Shown here in pieces: positions 42,016-50,039 of a stretch of 64,000 bases of DNA. The notes under the pieces were generated by a model, which saw only the letters and a list, made by a program, of their open reading frames with translations, was not told the origin of the DNA and did no database searches. The translations under genes were made by a program, and so were the position numbers. Source of the DNA: Brevundimonas sp. Its GTDB lineage: Bacteria; Pseudomonadota; Alphaproteobacteria; Caulobacterales; Caulobacteraceae. The stretch covers positions 1 to 64,000 of the forward strand of contig NZ_JACVCG010000005.1 in assembly GCF_016742135.1 (NCBI RefSeq). Reading direction: 5' to 3'. Each line of letters begins with the position of its first letter. The stretch's first letter is position 1.

Positions 42016-42492
42016 TCAGACGTACATGCCTTCGCGCAGATTGATACCGTGCTCGACCCAGGCCTTGAGCGCGGCCAGCATCTGGCTCCAGCCCTGACAA
42101 TTGCCGAAGGCCGCCTTCAGCCCCGTCGGGGTCTCACGCCAGCCGCTTTCCTCGATACTGACCAGGGTGCGCCCGTCCTCAAGGGGTTCGAAGGTGAAGA
42201 CCACAGTCGTCATATAGGCCTGACCCGCAGAGGTGCTGCCATCCTCGGGTGGCCCATCGTTGGCCTCCCAGCGAATGACGATCCGACGATTGGACTCCAC
42301 TTCGACGACCTCGACCGGGAAGGCGCCCGGGAAGTCGGCGAAATCCCACTGCACCGTCTTGCCGGTCTCCAGCCGCCCGACGGCTCCGCCGGTGGTGAAA
42401 TATTTCGACAGCCGCGCCGGATCGGCCACCGCCTCGAACACCTCTTCGACCGGGCGCGCGATGCGTGCCGACACCTTGAACTTCAGCTCCAT
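42016..42492 (-). CDS. SRPBCC (AHSA1-type) domain protein
   Basis: A 158-residue START/AHSA1-fold protein (VSARIARPVEEVFEAVADPA, TTVVFTFEPLEDGRTLVSIE) that binds small hydrophobic ligands in other cases. The ATG at 42492 follows GGGAGG. It is divergent from an ArsR regulator that probably controls both genes, a common pairing. The ligand is unknown. Confidence 0.85.
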   Translation of the reverse strand: MELKFKVSARIARPVEEVFEAVADPARLSKYFTTGGAVGRLETGKTVQWDFADFPGAFPVEVVEVESNRRIVIRWEANDGPPEDGSTSAGQAYMTTVVFTFEPLEDGRTLVSIEESGWRETPTGLKAAFGNCQGWSQMLAALKAWVEHGINLREGMYV

Positions 42493-42525
42493 GACATCCT
42501 CCCGCGCCTTGTCTGGGCTCATTAA

Positions 42526-42543
42526 TGTTATAATCTTATAACA
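42526..42543. promoter_or_regulatory. ArsR operator overlapping the -10 box and start codon
   Basis: The perfect palindrome TGTTATAA-TC-TTATAACA runs 42526-42543. It contains TATAAT (42529-42534) and ends on the A of the arsR-type ATG at 42543. A -10 box this close to the ATG implies a leaderless transcript, and a repressor bound here would block RNA polymerase. The palindrome is very AT-rich compared with its surroundings. Confidence 0.7.
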
Positions 42544-42866
42544 TGTCAAGCGAGGCGAATCAGGACCGGGTGTTTCGCGCCCTGGCGTCGGACACGCGGC
42601 GTCAGCTGCTCGACCGGCTGAAGGATGCGCCGCTGACCACCGGGGCGCTGTGCGAGGCGCTGGCCCCGCTGGACCGCTGCACGGTCATGCAGCATCTCAA
42701 GGTGCTGGAGGCCGCCGATCTGGTGATGGTGGAACGTCGCGGGCGCGAGCGCTGGAACCACCTCAACCCCCTGCCGATCAAGGCCGTCCACGACCGCTGG
42801 ATCGGCGACTATGCCCGCCGGGCCGTGGGCTTTCTGGCCGAGGTGAAGACGGAGCTCGAGACCTAG
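42543..42866 (+). CDS. ArsR-family transcriptional repressor
   Basis: A 107-residue winged-HTH repressor (FRALASDTRRQLLDRLKDAP, TTGALCEAL, CTVMQHLKVLEAADLVMVER). It carries no obvious metal-binding CxC motif in the recognition helix, which fits the class that pairs with SRPBCC genes and not the arsenic or metal sensors. It lacks an upstream ribosome-binding site. Its stop overlaps the convergent gabD stop. Confidence 0.9.
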   Translation: MSSEANQDRVFRALASDTRRQLLDRLKDAPLTTGALCEALAPLDRCTVMQHLKVLEAADLVMVERRGRERWNHLNPLPIKAVHDRWIGDYARRAVGFLAEVKTELET

Positions 42867-44317
42867 CCCAACTTCAGCGTCAGGGTCTTGATGTCCAGAT
42901 AGTCGTCGATGCCGTGGGTCGAGCCCTCGCGGCCATAACCGGACTGTTTGACGCCGCCGAACGGGGCGACCGGGGTCGACATGAGGCCGGTGTTGATGCC
43001 GCACATGCCCGCCTCGATCCGCCGGCCGATGCGGATGGCCCGGTCGAGGTCGCGCGTGAACAGATAGGAGGCCAGCCCCAGGTCGCTGTCATTGGCCTTG
43101 CCGACCACCTCTTCCTCGCTGTCGAAGGCGAACACCGGCACCAGCGGGCCAAAGGTCTCCTCCTCGCGGAACAGGGTGTCGTCGCCGCCGAAGGTCACGG
43201 TCGGCGTGAAGAACCGCCCGCCCAGATCCTGGCGCGCGCCGCCGGTCAGCACCTCTCCGCCTGCCGCCTTCACCTTGCGGACATGCTCCTCGACCTTGTC
43301 GACACCCTTGTCCTCGATCAGGGGGCCGACCTTGACCCCCTCGTCAAAGGCGTTGCCGACCTTGAGCTTTGACACCTCGGCGGCCAGCCGCTCGGCATAG
43401 TCCCGGGCCACGGATCGCTCTACATAGATGCGGTTCGGGCAGACACAGGTCTGGCCGGAGTTTCTGAATTTGCCCTTGATGGTCTCGGCCACGGCCTGAT
43501 CCAGATCGGCGTCGGCGAACACGATCAGCGGCGCGGCACCGCCCAGCTCCATCGACACGCGTTTCAGGGTCGGGGCGCACTGTTCGGCCAGCTTGCGGCC
43601 CACGGGCGTGGAACCAGTGAAGCTGAGCTTGCGGATCACCGGCGAGGCGGTCAGCACCCCGCCGATGGTGGCGGCATCCCCCGTCACCAGATTGAGCACG
43701 CCATCGGGCAGCCCCGCCTGATGCGCCAGTTCAACGAGGGCAATGGCGGTAAACGGCGTCTGGCTGGCCGGCTTGACCACGGCGGTACAGCCGGCGGCAA
43801 AGGCAGGGCCGAGCTTGCGCGTCAGCATGGCCGCCGGGAAGTTCCACGGTGTGATGAGGGCGCAGGGGCCGACCGCCTTGCGAAAGGTCAGAATGACATG
43901 GCCCAGCGGGCTGTCCTGGGTCTCGCCCAGCATGCGCTCGGCTTCGCCCGCGAACCATTTGAGGAAGCCGTTGGCATAGGCGACCTCGCCCTTCGCCTCC
44001 TCCAGCGGCTTGCCGTTCTCCAGCGCCATCAGTCCGGCGAGGCCCTCGGCATTGTCGTCGATCAGCCTTGCCCACTCGCGCAGAAAGGCCGCCCGCTCGT
44101 CCGGGCGCTTGCCGGACCAGTCCGCAAACGCGCGGTCGGCGGCGGCGATAGCCTGTTCGGTCTCCGCCTCGCCCAGATCGGGGATGGTGCCGATGACGTC
44201 CCCTGTCGCCGGATCGTCCACGTCGATGGTCGCGCCCGTTCCCTTGACCGGTTTGCCGTCGATGAAGGCGTGCTCGTGGAGCAGTTTCAGACCGGCATCG
44301 CGGGCGGGATGGGACAT
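42863..44317 (-). CDS. gabD: NAD(P)-dependent succinate-semialdehyde dehydrogenase
   Basis: Oxidises succinate semialdehyde to succinate, 484 residues. Diagnostic features are TPWNFPAAMLTRKLGPAFAA, the catalytic Glu in MELGGAAPLIVF (about 257), the catalytic Cys in SGQTCVCPNRIYV (about 290), and the C-terminal PFGGVKQSGYGREG. The ATG at 44317 follows AAGG at 8 nt. A TTG two codons before it is less likely. No GABA transaminase gene is adjacent. Confidence 0.92.
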   Translation of the reverse strand: MSHPARDAGLKLLHEHAFIDGKPVKGTGATIDVDDPATGDVIGTIPDLGEAETEQAIAAADRAFADWSGKRPDERAAFLREWARLIDDNAEGLAGLMALENGKPLEEAKGEVAYANGFLKWFAGEAERMLGETQDSPLGHVILTFRKAVGPCALITPWNFPAAMLTRKLGPAFAAGCTAVVKPASQTPFTAIALVELAHQAGLPDGVLNLVTGDAATIGGVLTASPVIRKLSFTGSTPVGRKLAEQCAPTLKRVSMELGGAAPLIVFADADLDQAVAETIKGKFRNSGQTCVCPNRIYVERSVARDYAERLAAEVSKLKVGNAFDEGVKVGPLIEDKGVDKVEEHVRKVKAAGGEVLTGGARQDLGGRFFTPTVTFGGDDTLFREEETFGPLVPVFAFDSEEEVVGKANDSDLGLASYLFTRDLDRAIRIGRRIEAGMCGINTGLMSTPVAPFGGVKQSGYGREGSTHGIDDYLDIKTLTLKLG

Positions 44318-44363
44318 GGTCAAACCTTTCGCTCGGGGGGAGGGAGACGCGCGGAAGAACGCC

Positions 44364-46037
44364 TCAGTCGCCGATGGTATCCAGATCGCGGCCCTTCGTC
44401 TCGGGTAACCAGATCAGGCTGACGATCACCGCGATCAGGGTGAAGGCCACCGAATACCACAGGCCGAAATAGATATTCCCCGACCAGGCCACCAGGGCGA
44501 AACTGGCCGCCGGCAACAGGCCCCCGATCCACCCCGTCCCGATGTGATAAGGCAGGCTCATGGCCGTATAGCGCACCCGCGTGGGGAACAGCTCGACCAG
44601 GGCCGCGGCCTGCGGGCCATAAAGGGCCGTCGCCGCCACGATGAAGATCATCAGGATGCCGATCACCATGGGCATGTTGATCCGCTCGGGATCGGCCCGG
44701 GCGGGATAACCCGCCTCGACAAGCGCCGCCTTCACCCGCGTCTCGACATCGGCGCGGGCGGCCGTCAGGGCCTCGCCCTCCAGACCGCGTCCCTCGACCG
44801 AGGGAATGATGACATCGCCGATCCGCACCTGGGCCAGGGTGCCCGCCGCGGCGGCCCGATTGTCATAGCTGACCCCCGCGTTCGACAGCACCGACTTGGC
44901 CAGATCGCAGGAGCTTGCAAAGGCCGTCTTGCCGACCGGGTCGAACTGGATGGCACAGTCGGCGGGATCGGCGATCACGGTCACGGGGGCCGTGGCCTGG
45001 GCCTCGGCCAGGGCCGGATTGGCGGCCCGCGTCAGGGCATGGAAGCCGGGGAAGAAGGCGACCAGCGCCAGGATCATGCCGAACAGCATGACGGGCTTTC
45101 TCCCGATCCGGTCCGAGAGCCAGCCGAAGAAGACATAGAGAACCGCCGAGGCCAGGGTGATGGTCAGCAGGATCTGGTCGACCGTGCCCACCTCGACCTT
45201 CAGCACCCGCTCCATGAAGAAGCGGCTGTAGAAATAGCCGCAGTACCAGACCGCCCCCTGGGCGATCATGATGCCGAACAGGGCCAGCAGCACGAACCTC
45301 CCGTTCTTCCAGGTGCCGAAGGCCTCGCGGTAGGGCGCTCGCCGCTCACCCCCCTCGGCCTCCATCCGCTTGAACGCCGGACTCTCGTTCAGCTTCAGCC
45401 GGATCCACAGCGAGATCACCAGAAGGAAGAAGGACAGCAGGAAGGGAATCCGCCAGCCCCAGTCATTGAACGCCTCAACCCCCACGATCATGCGGGTCAG
45501 GATGATGACACCCAACGCCCCGATCAGGCCAAAGGCCGCGGTCGTCTGGATCCAGCCAGTCAGATAGCCGCGCTTCTCGTTCGGGGCGTGCTCAGCCACG
45601 AAGATGGCGGCACCGCCATACTCGCCCCCCAGCGCAAACCCCTGGGCGATCCGCAGGACCAGCAGCAGCAGGGGCGCGGCGATGCCGATCTGGTCGTATG
45701 TAGGCAGAAGGCCGATGGCGACGGTCGCCACCCCCATCAGGGTGATGGTCACGAGAAAGGTGGTCTTGCGCCCGGTCCGGTCACCGAACCAGCCGAACAC
45801 CAGCGCGCCCAGCGGCCGGACGACAAATCCCACCCCGAACAGCAGCAGCGTCAGGATATAGGCCGTGGCCTCGCCCACATTGGCGTAGAATTTATTGGCG
45901 ATGACTGCCGTCAGCGAGGCGAAGATGAAGAAGTCGTACCATTCGAACGCGGTGCCCGCGGCCGACGCGGTTACCACGGTTCGAAGACCCGGGCCCTGCT
46001 CCGCCCCGGATTCCACGGTCGTCTGGTCGGCCCCCAT
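44364..46037 (-). CDS. MHS-family MFS transporter with a large extracytoplasmic insert
   Basis: A 557-residue major facilitator of the metabolite:H+ symporter type (ProP/KgtP/ShiA relatives). It has GTAFEWYDFFIFASLTAVIA, GWFGDRTGRKTTFL, GEYGGAAIFVAEHAPNEKRG and GWLSDRIGRKPVMLF. Between the helices around 315-335 and 450 there is an insert of about 110 residues (two Cys, ADPADCAIQ and SSCDLAK) that faces the periplasm. The ATG at 46037 follows GGGGAGG. The substrate is not predictable; organic acids or betaines are typical. Confidence 0.9.
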   Translation of the reverse strand: MGADQTTVESGAEQGPGLRTVVTASAAGTAFEWYDFFIFASLTAVIANKFYANVGEATAYILTLLLFGVGFVVRPLGALVFGWFGDRTGRKTTFLVTITLMGVATVAIGLLPTYDQIGIAAPLLLLVLRIAQGFALGGEYGGAAIFVAEHAPNEKRGYLTGWIQTTAAFGLIGALGVIILTRMIVGVEAFNDWGWRIPFLLSFFLLVISLWIRLKLNESPAFKRMEAEGGERRAPYREAFGTWKNGRFVLLALFGIMIAQGAVWYCGYFYSRFFMERVLKVEVGTVDQILLTITLASAVLYVFFGWLSDRIGRKPVMLFGMILALVAFFPGFHALTRAANPALAEAQATAPVTVIADPADCAIQFDPVGKTAFASSCDLAKSVLSNAGVSYDNRAAAAGTLAQVRIGDVIIPSVEGRGLEGEALTAARADVETRVKAALVEAGYPARADPERINMPMVIGILMIFIVAATALYGPQAAALVELFPTRVRYTAMSLPYHIGTGWIGGLLPAASFALVAWSGNIYFGLWYSVAFTLIAVIVSLIWLPETKGRDLDTIGD

Positions 46038-46157
46038 GCCGTCCTCCCCCTGATGTGCCGGGCCTTCTGGCGAGGCCCTCCCTCTATGGCCATGCTTACC
46101 GGGGTTGATGCGATCCGCAAGCACCCGGCCATCCGGCGTCCATCGCCGGACATGACA

Positions 46158-46189
46158 GACCCCACCGGTGGGGGGATACCGGTGGGGTC
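46158..46189. repeat. Perfect 12-bp stem-loop
   Basis: GACCCCACCGGT (46158-46169) pairs with ACCGGTGGGGTC (46178-46189) around an 8-nt loop, downstream of the entericidin gene and upstream of the transporter on the minus strand. There is no T run on either side, so a terminator role is unproved. Confidence 0.5.
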
Positions 46190-46249
46190 CGACCTTCACG
46201 TCAGGCCGCGAGGGCCCTGGCGACGTGGCTGTTCTGTGGCTGGCGCGTT

Positions 46250-46387
46250 CTAGTTGGAGGCGTCCCGGGCGGCCTCTTCCACGGCGCTGCCCGCAGCCTG
46301 GGTGTCGCGGCCGACACCGGCGATGGTATTGCAGGCGGCGGTGGTCAGGGCGGCGGCGGCGGCGACCAGAATGAAAATCTTGCGCAT
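46250..46387 (-). CDS. Entericidin-family small lipoprotein (copy 2)
   Basis: A 45-residue paralogue of the gene at 6918-7055: MRKIFILVAAAAALTTAAC with lipobox Cys19, then NTIAGVGRDTQAAGSAV and a variable C-terminus. Same length and same Cys position. It lies between the transporter and the stress-response sensor kinase. An EcfG-like promoter one base off consensus lies 55 nt upstream (46442-46466). Confidence 0.88.
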   Translation of the reverse strand: MRKIFILVAAAAALTTAACNTIAGVGRDTQAAGSAVEEAARDASN

Positions 46388-46441
46388 GAGATCGGTCCTT
46401 GGATCGGGGCACCGCGAGGCGCGGGCGGTTACGCCCTCAAT

Positions 46442-46466
46442 AACCCGGAACGAGGGGTCCGGTTCC
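46442..46466 (-). promoter_or_regulatory. Possible EcfG-type promoter for entericidin copy 2
   Basis: On the minus strand this reads GGAAC, 16 nt, GGTT, one base from GGAAC-N16/17-CGTT. It lies just after the kinase gene stop and 55 nt before the entericidin ATG. Taken together with the parallel site at copy 1, it is suggestive. Confidence 0.4.
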
Positions 46467-46476
46467 CGCCCCGGCG

Positions 46477-48195
46477 CTACGCGCTGGGGGTGACGAAGGT
46501 CATGCGTACCCGGGTGCCACGCGGGGACGCCGGCAGCACCTCCGTCGTGCCCCTCAGTTGCTTGGCGAAGGCCGTCATCAGGGTGCGCCCCACACCGACC
46601 GGATCGGTTTCCGACAGACCGGGCCCGTCGTCCTCGACCTCCAGCACACTGCTGTCCCCGTCCACCGTAAAGCGGACAATCAGTGTGCCGCCCCTGTCCG
46701 CCAGGGCGTGCTTCAGCGCGTTGGAGATTGCCTCGACCAGCCACAGGGCCATGGGCGCCAGCTTGTCGGGATCCATGACCAGGCTGTCTGCCTCGACCCG
46801 ACTGCTGACCGCGGGCCCGCGCCCGGCCTCGCTGGCCACCAGCTGTCCGACCAGATCGTGCAGAAAGACCGCCGCGTCGGCGTGACGGATGTCGTCGCTC
46901 TGGTAAAGGGTGCGATAGATCAGGGCCAGCGCCGAAATCCGCTGGCGCGTGTCGCCGAGAGCCATCCTGGCCCCATCGTCGCTCAGCGCCCGCTGCTGCA
47001 GGCTGAGCAGGGAGGAGATGATCTGGAGGTTGTTCTTCACCCGGTGGTGGATCTCGCGCATCAGCACGTCTTTTTCCGCCAGACTGTCCAGCAGGGACTG
47101 ATCGCGGATGGAGACGGCCTCGGCCAGCCCGTCCAGGGTATTGGCCAGGACCCGGATCTCGGTCGGCGCATTGACCGCCGCGACGGGGCGCACGGTGAAC
47201 CGCCCTCGCGCATAGAGGGCAGCGATGCGCTCCAGATAGTCCAGCCAGCGGACTACGACGCGTTCGGCGACCAGGATCACCGCGACAAAAGCCGTCACCC
47301 AGGCCGCCAGCGGCAGCAGGATCGAGCCGATCGGATTGAGCCGCGCCCAGGACAGCAGGCCCGGCGAGGGCGCGGCCAGCAGCACATAGACGTCCTGGCC
47401 GGACATGGCCGACCCCGCATAGGCGCGTCGCTCTCCGCCGCTGTCCCGCACCTCGAGCACACGGTCGTCGCCGGCCCGCATCTCCTGGAACCATTCGGCC
47501 AGCCGGCCACCCGGCTCCATGTCGAACGCCGCCGGGTCGGTGGCCACCAGAACCTGGCCTTCGCTGTCGACAAGGGCCGCCTCTGACCCCTGCGGAAGGG
47601 CGGGGTCGCGCGTGTCGGGCTGAAGGGATTCCAGCGGGATGACGGCGGCCATGGCTCCGTCAAAGCGCCCCATGGGCCGCTCGATCCGGAGGCCGGTGAC
47701 CAGGGCCGGAAAGTCGCGCTGGGCCCGCGACACCACCCAGTCATTGCCGGCACGCAAACGGATGAACCAGCCACGTTGGGTGACGTCGACGCCCTGCATC
47801 ACACCGGCACTGCAGATCACCTGACCGGTGGCCGAATAACGCACCAGCGTCGCATAGCCGTCCAGCCGCTCCAGCAGCGCGCCCAGCCGCTCCTCGCAAA
47901 AGGGAGAAGTGCCCTCGAACCTCAAAGCCTGCAGTAGGGTCGACGCGCCTTCAAGGCGGGTGCGGGCGGCCACGGCGCTGCGTTCGGCGGCAAGGTGCAG
48001 ATCGATCCGGCGTTCCTCGGCCTGATCCCGGAAGGCAGAATCGACCTGGAAGGCGCTGAGGATCAGGAACGGGGCCAGGGCGATCGCCATGGCCATGCCC
48101 AGGCGAAACCGGATGCCCTTGAACTTCTGTCGCGACAGTCCCTTGCCGAAGGGTCGGCCAAAACGGCGACCGAAGGCGCGACCCAGCCGGCGCAT
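46477..48195 (-). CDS. phyK: HisKA_2/HWE-type sensor histidine kinase of the general stress response (PhyK-like)
   Basis: A 572-residue membrane kinase. Two membrane segments (about 33-52 and 310-335) flank a periplasmic sensor region of about 250 residues. A cytoplasmic HAMP-like linker leads to the HisKA_2 block with phospho-His in REIHHRVKNNLQIISSLL, N-box ISNALKH and G-box DDGPGL. It starts 1 nt after the ecfG stop and belongs to the nepR-ecfG transcript. Kinases of this type phosphorylate PhyR. The gene symbol rests on position and domain type. Confidence 0.85.
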   Translation of the reverse strand: MRRLGRAFGRRFGRPFGKGLSRQKFKGIRFRLGMAMAIALAPFLILSAFQVDSAFRDQAEERRIDLHLAAERSAVAARTRLEGASTLLQALRFEGTSPFCEERLGALLERLDGYATLVRYSATGQVICSAGVMQGVDVTQRGWFIRLRAGNDWVVSRAQRDFPALVTGLRIERPMGRFDGAMAAVIPLESLQPDTRDPALPQGSEAALVDSEGQVLVATDPAAFDMEPGGRLAEWFQEMRAGDDRVLEVRDSGGERRAYAGSAMSGQDVYVLLAAPSPGLLSWARLNPIGSILLPLAAWVTAFVAVILVAERVVVRWLDYLERIAALYARGRFTVRPVAAVNAPTEIRVLANTLDGLAEAVSIRDQSLLDSLAEKDVLMREIHHRVKNNLQIISSLLSLQQRALSDDGARMALGDTRQRISALALIYRTLYQSDDIRHADAAVFLHDLVGQLVASEAGRGPAVSSRVEADSLVMDPDKLAPMALWLVEAISNALKHALADRGGTLIVRFTVDGDSSVLEVEDDGPGLSETDPVGVGRTLMTAFAKQLRGTTEVLPASPRGTRVRMTFVTPSA

Positions 48196-48196
48196 C

Positions 48197-48799
48197 CTAG
48201 TTCGAATAACCGCCGCTCAGACGGTCCGCAGCCCCAAGGATCGAAGCCATGGCCTCGCCGGCCGCCTGACCGTCGCGGTGGTATCCTCCGCTTTCAAGCA
48301 CGGCGAGCAGGGCCTTGCGGGCGCGACTGACCCGGCTTTTGACCGTGCCGACCGCACAGTCACAGATGGCGGCCGCCTCCTCATAGGCAAAGCCGCCCGC
48401 CCCCACCAGGATCAGGGCCTCACGCTGCTCCTCGGGCAGGGCCGCAAGCGCAAGTCGCAGCTCATCCAGGGCGACCGGGGCCTCGGGGTTGTCGACGGCC
48501 ACCAGGGTCCGCTCCGCCGCCTCCTGATCCAGCTGCGACTGTCGCCAGGAGCGGCGCTTGTCGGAATAGAACTGGTTGCGAAGGATCATGAAGGTCCAGG
48601 CCTTCATATTGGTGCCCATCTGGAAGCTGGCGCGCGCGTCCCACGCCTTGACCATGGCATCCTGCGCCAGGTCGTCGGCCGCGGTGGCGTCGCCGGTCAG
48701 GGTCCGGGCGAAGGCGCGCAGATGCGGGATCAGCGCGACCAGTTCGGCCTTGAACGCCTTGTCATCCGTGGAGGGGGGCTTGGGGGCGGCACTGCTCAT
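48197..48799 (-). CDS. ecfG: General stress response sigma factor EcfG
   Basis: A 200-residue ECF sigma factor. Region 2 is ADDLAQDAMVKAWDARASF plus MKAWTFMILRNQFYSDKRR. Region 4 is EEQREALILVGAGGFAYEEA plus GTVKSRVSRARKALL. The EcfG-typical NQFYSDKRR is present. It directs RNA polymerase to GGAAC-N16-CGTT promoters. Its ATG overlaps the nepR stop (ATGA), coupling sigma and anti-sigma production. Confidence 0.95.
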   Translation of the reverse strand: MSSAAPKPPSTDDKAFKAELVALIPHLRAFARTLTGDATAADDLAQDAMVKAWDARASFQMGTNMKAWTFMILRNQFYSDKRRSWRQSQLDQEAAERTLVAVDNPEAPVALDELRLALAALPEEQREALILVGAGGFAYEEAAAICDCAVGTVKSRVSRARKALLAVLESGGYHRDGQAAGEAMASILGAADRLSGGYSN

Positions 48800-48996
48800 T
48801 CGCCACCTTCGCCCGACGCGCGGCTGTCCGCGCGGCGCAGGATGTCGAGGAATTCGTCGGGGACCGGTTCATTGACCACCTCGTCGAAAATGTGCCGCAG
48901 CTTGACCCCGATGGCCTGCTGTCGAAGCCGTGCCTCTTCCAGATCTTCGGACCCGAGGTCCTCGATCGGCTGGCCGGGTTTGGATTTTTCAGTCAT
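48796..48996 (-). CDS. nepR: Anti-sigma factor NepR
   Basis: A 66-residue protein that holds EcfG inactive until phosphorylated PhyR captures it. The NepR core is IGVKLRHIFDEVVNEPVPDE followed by FLDILRRAD, between about residues 25 and 58. The ATG at 48996 gives a normal NepR length; a longer frame upstream adds an unrelated Arg/His-rich stretch. It is first in the minus-strand stress operon and is preceded by an exact EcfG promoter. Confidence 0.93.
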   Translation of the reverse strand: MTEKSKPGQPIEDLGSEDLEEARLRQQAIGVKLRHIFDEVVNEPVPDEFLDILRRADSRASGEGGE

Positions 48997-49032
48997 GAAC
49001 GGCTGTCTGCCCCTTGAATGCCGGTCGTCATT

Positions 49033-49057
49033 AACGTCACCTTGCGCTGCGGGTTCC
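49033..49057 (-). promoter_or_regulatory. EcfG-dependent promoter of nepR-ecfG-kinase
   Basis: On the minus strand GGAAC (complement of 49053-49057), exactly 16 nt, then CGTT (complement of 49033-49036) match the EcfG consensus perfectly, 37 nt upstream of the nepR ATG. Autoregulation of the operon follows. Confidence 0.85.
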
Positions 49058-49097
49058 TTTCGCCGCAAGAATTCCTCGGTCGAGGGCGGCGAAGCAC

Positions 49098-49122
49098 GGA
49101 ACCTTGGCTGTTAAGCGACGTT
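49098..49122 (+). promoter_or_regulatory. EcfG-dependent promoter of phyR
   Basis: GGAAC (49098-49102), exactly 16 nt, then CGTT (49119-49122) match the EcfG consensus perfectly. Divergent from the nepR promoter and 74 nt upstream of the phyR ATG. Confidence 0.85.
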
Positions 49123-49195
49123 CTGCCTGCTTGTCACCACCCTGCGGACCGGTTTGTTTCGGCCGCGGAAATCATTAGTCGGGAATGATATCTCC

Positions 49196-49987
49196 ATGAG
49201 TCTGCTCGCCAGATTGGCCCCTCACCTTCCGTATGTCCGTCGTTATGCCCGCGCCCTGACCGGGGACCAGACCACCGGCGACAACTATGTGCGGGTGGCG
49301 CTGGAAGCGCTCGCGGCGGGCGAACAGCAGCTGTCGCAGGACATGACGCCCCGCGTGGCGCTCTATCACGTCTTCCACACCATCTGGGCCTCGACCGGCG
49401 CCCGGCTGGAAGGCCGCCCCGAGGCCGAGGGCGGCGATGAGGCGTCGCGCCGGCTGATGCGGATCTCGCCGCGCTCGCGCCAGGCCTTCCTGCTGACCGC
49501 GCTGGAGGGGTTCACCCCCTCCGAAACCGCGCAGATCCTGGGGTCGGACGTGTCCTCGGTCGAATCCCTGATCAGCGATGCCCAGGCTGACATCGATGCC
49601 GAACTGGCCACCGACGTGCTGATCATCGAGGATGAGGCCATCATTTCGGCCGACATCGAGAACCTGGTCAAGGACCTGGGCCATCGCGTCACGGCCACAG
49701 CCACCACCCACGATGAGGCCGTCGACGCCGTCGCGCGGCACAAGCCGGGGCTGGTGCTGGCCGACATCCAGCTGGCAGACGGATCGTCCGGCATTGATGC
49801 GGTCAAGGACATCCTGAAGGCCATCGATGTGCCGGTGATCTTCATCACCGCCTTCCCCGAGCGGCTGCTGACGGGCGAGCGTCCGGAACCGACCTTCCTG
49901 ATCACCAAGCCGTTCCAGCCCGAGACGGTAAAGGCCGCCATCAGCCAGGCCCTGTTCTTCCATCCGGGCCGTCGCGAGATCGCCTGA
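49196..49987 (+). CDS. phyR: Stress response anti-anti-sigma regulator PhyR
   Basis: A 263-residue regulator. The N-terminal sigma-like domain (about 1-120, LARLAPHLPYVRRYARALTG, FTPSETAQILGSDVSSVESL) mimics EcfG. The C-terminal receiver domain (from VLIIEDEAIISADIENLV) has phospho-acceptor Asp in LVLADIQLADG (about 188) and the FAT GUY-type segment FITAFPERLLTGERPEPTFL ending in TKPF. Phosphorylation lets it bind NepR and free EcfG. The ATG at 49196 is used, since an earlier in-frame start adds unconserved residues. Confidence 0.95.
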   Translation: MSLLARLAPHLPYVRRYARALTGDQTTGDNYVRVALEALAAGEQQLSQDMTPRVALYHVFHTIWASTGARLEGRPEAEGGDEASRRLMRISPRSRQAFLLTALEGFTPSETAQILGSDVSSVESLISDAQADIDAELATDVLIIEDEAIISADIENLVKDLGHRVTATATTHDEAVDAVARHKPGLVLADIQLADGSSGIDAVKDILKAIDVPVIFITAFPERLLTGERPEPTFLITKPFQPETVKAAISQALFFHPGRREIA

Positions 49988-50008
49988 CGTTTTTTTTCAC
50001 CCTGCGCG

Positions 50009-50033
50009 GGAACCCGGGTCGTCGCTCCGCATT
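50009..50033 (+). promoter_or_regulatory. EcfG-like promoter downstream of phyR
   Basis: GGAAC (50009-50013), 16 nt, CATT (50030-50033): one base from the EcfG consensus. A start about 7 nt later falls at about 50040, at the foot of the large hairpin described next. Confidence 0.5.
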
Positions 50034-50039
50034 CTGGAT

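Noticed and set aside
46158..46189. Terminator for the entericidin gene
   Set aside because: The stem is perfect but there is no T run on either strand, so it is reported only as a hairpin.
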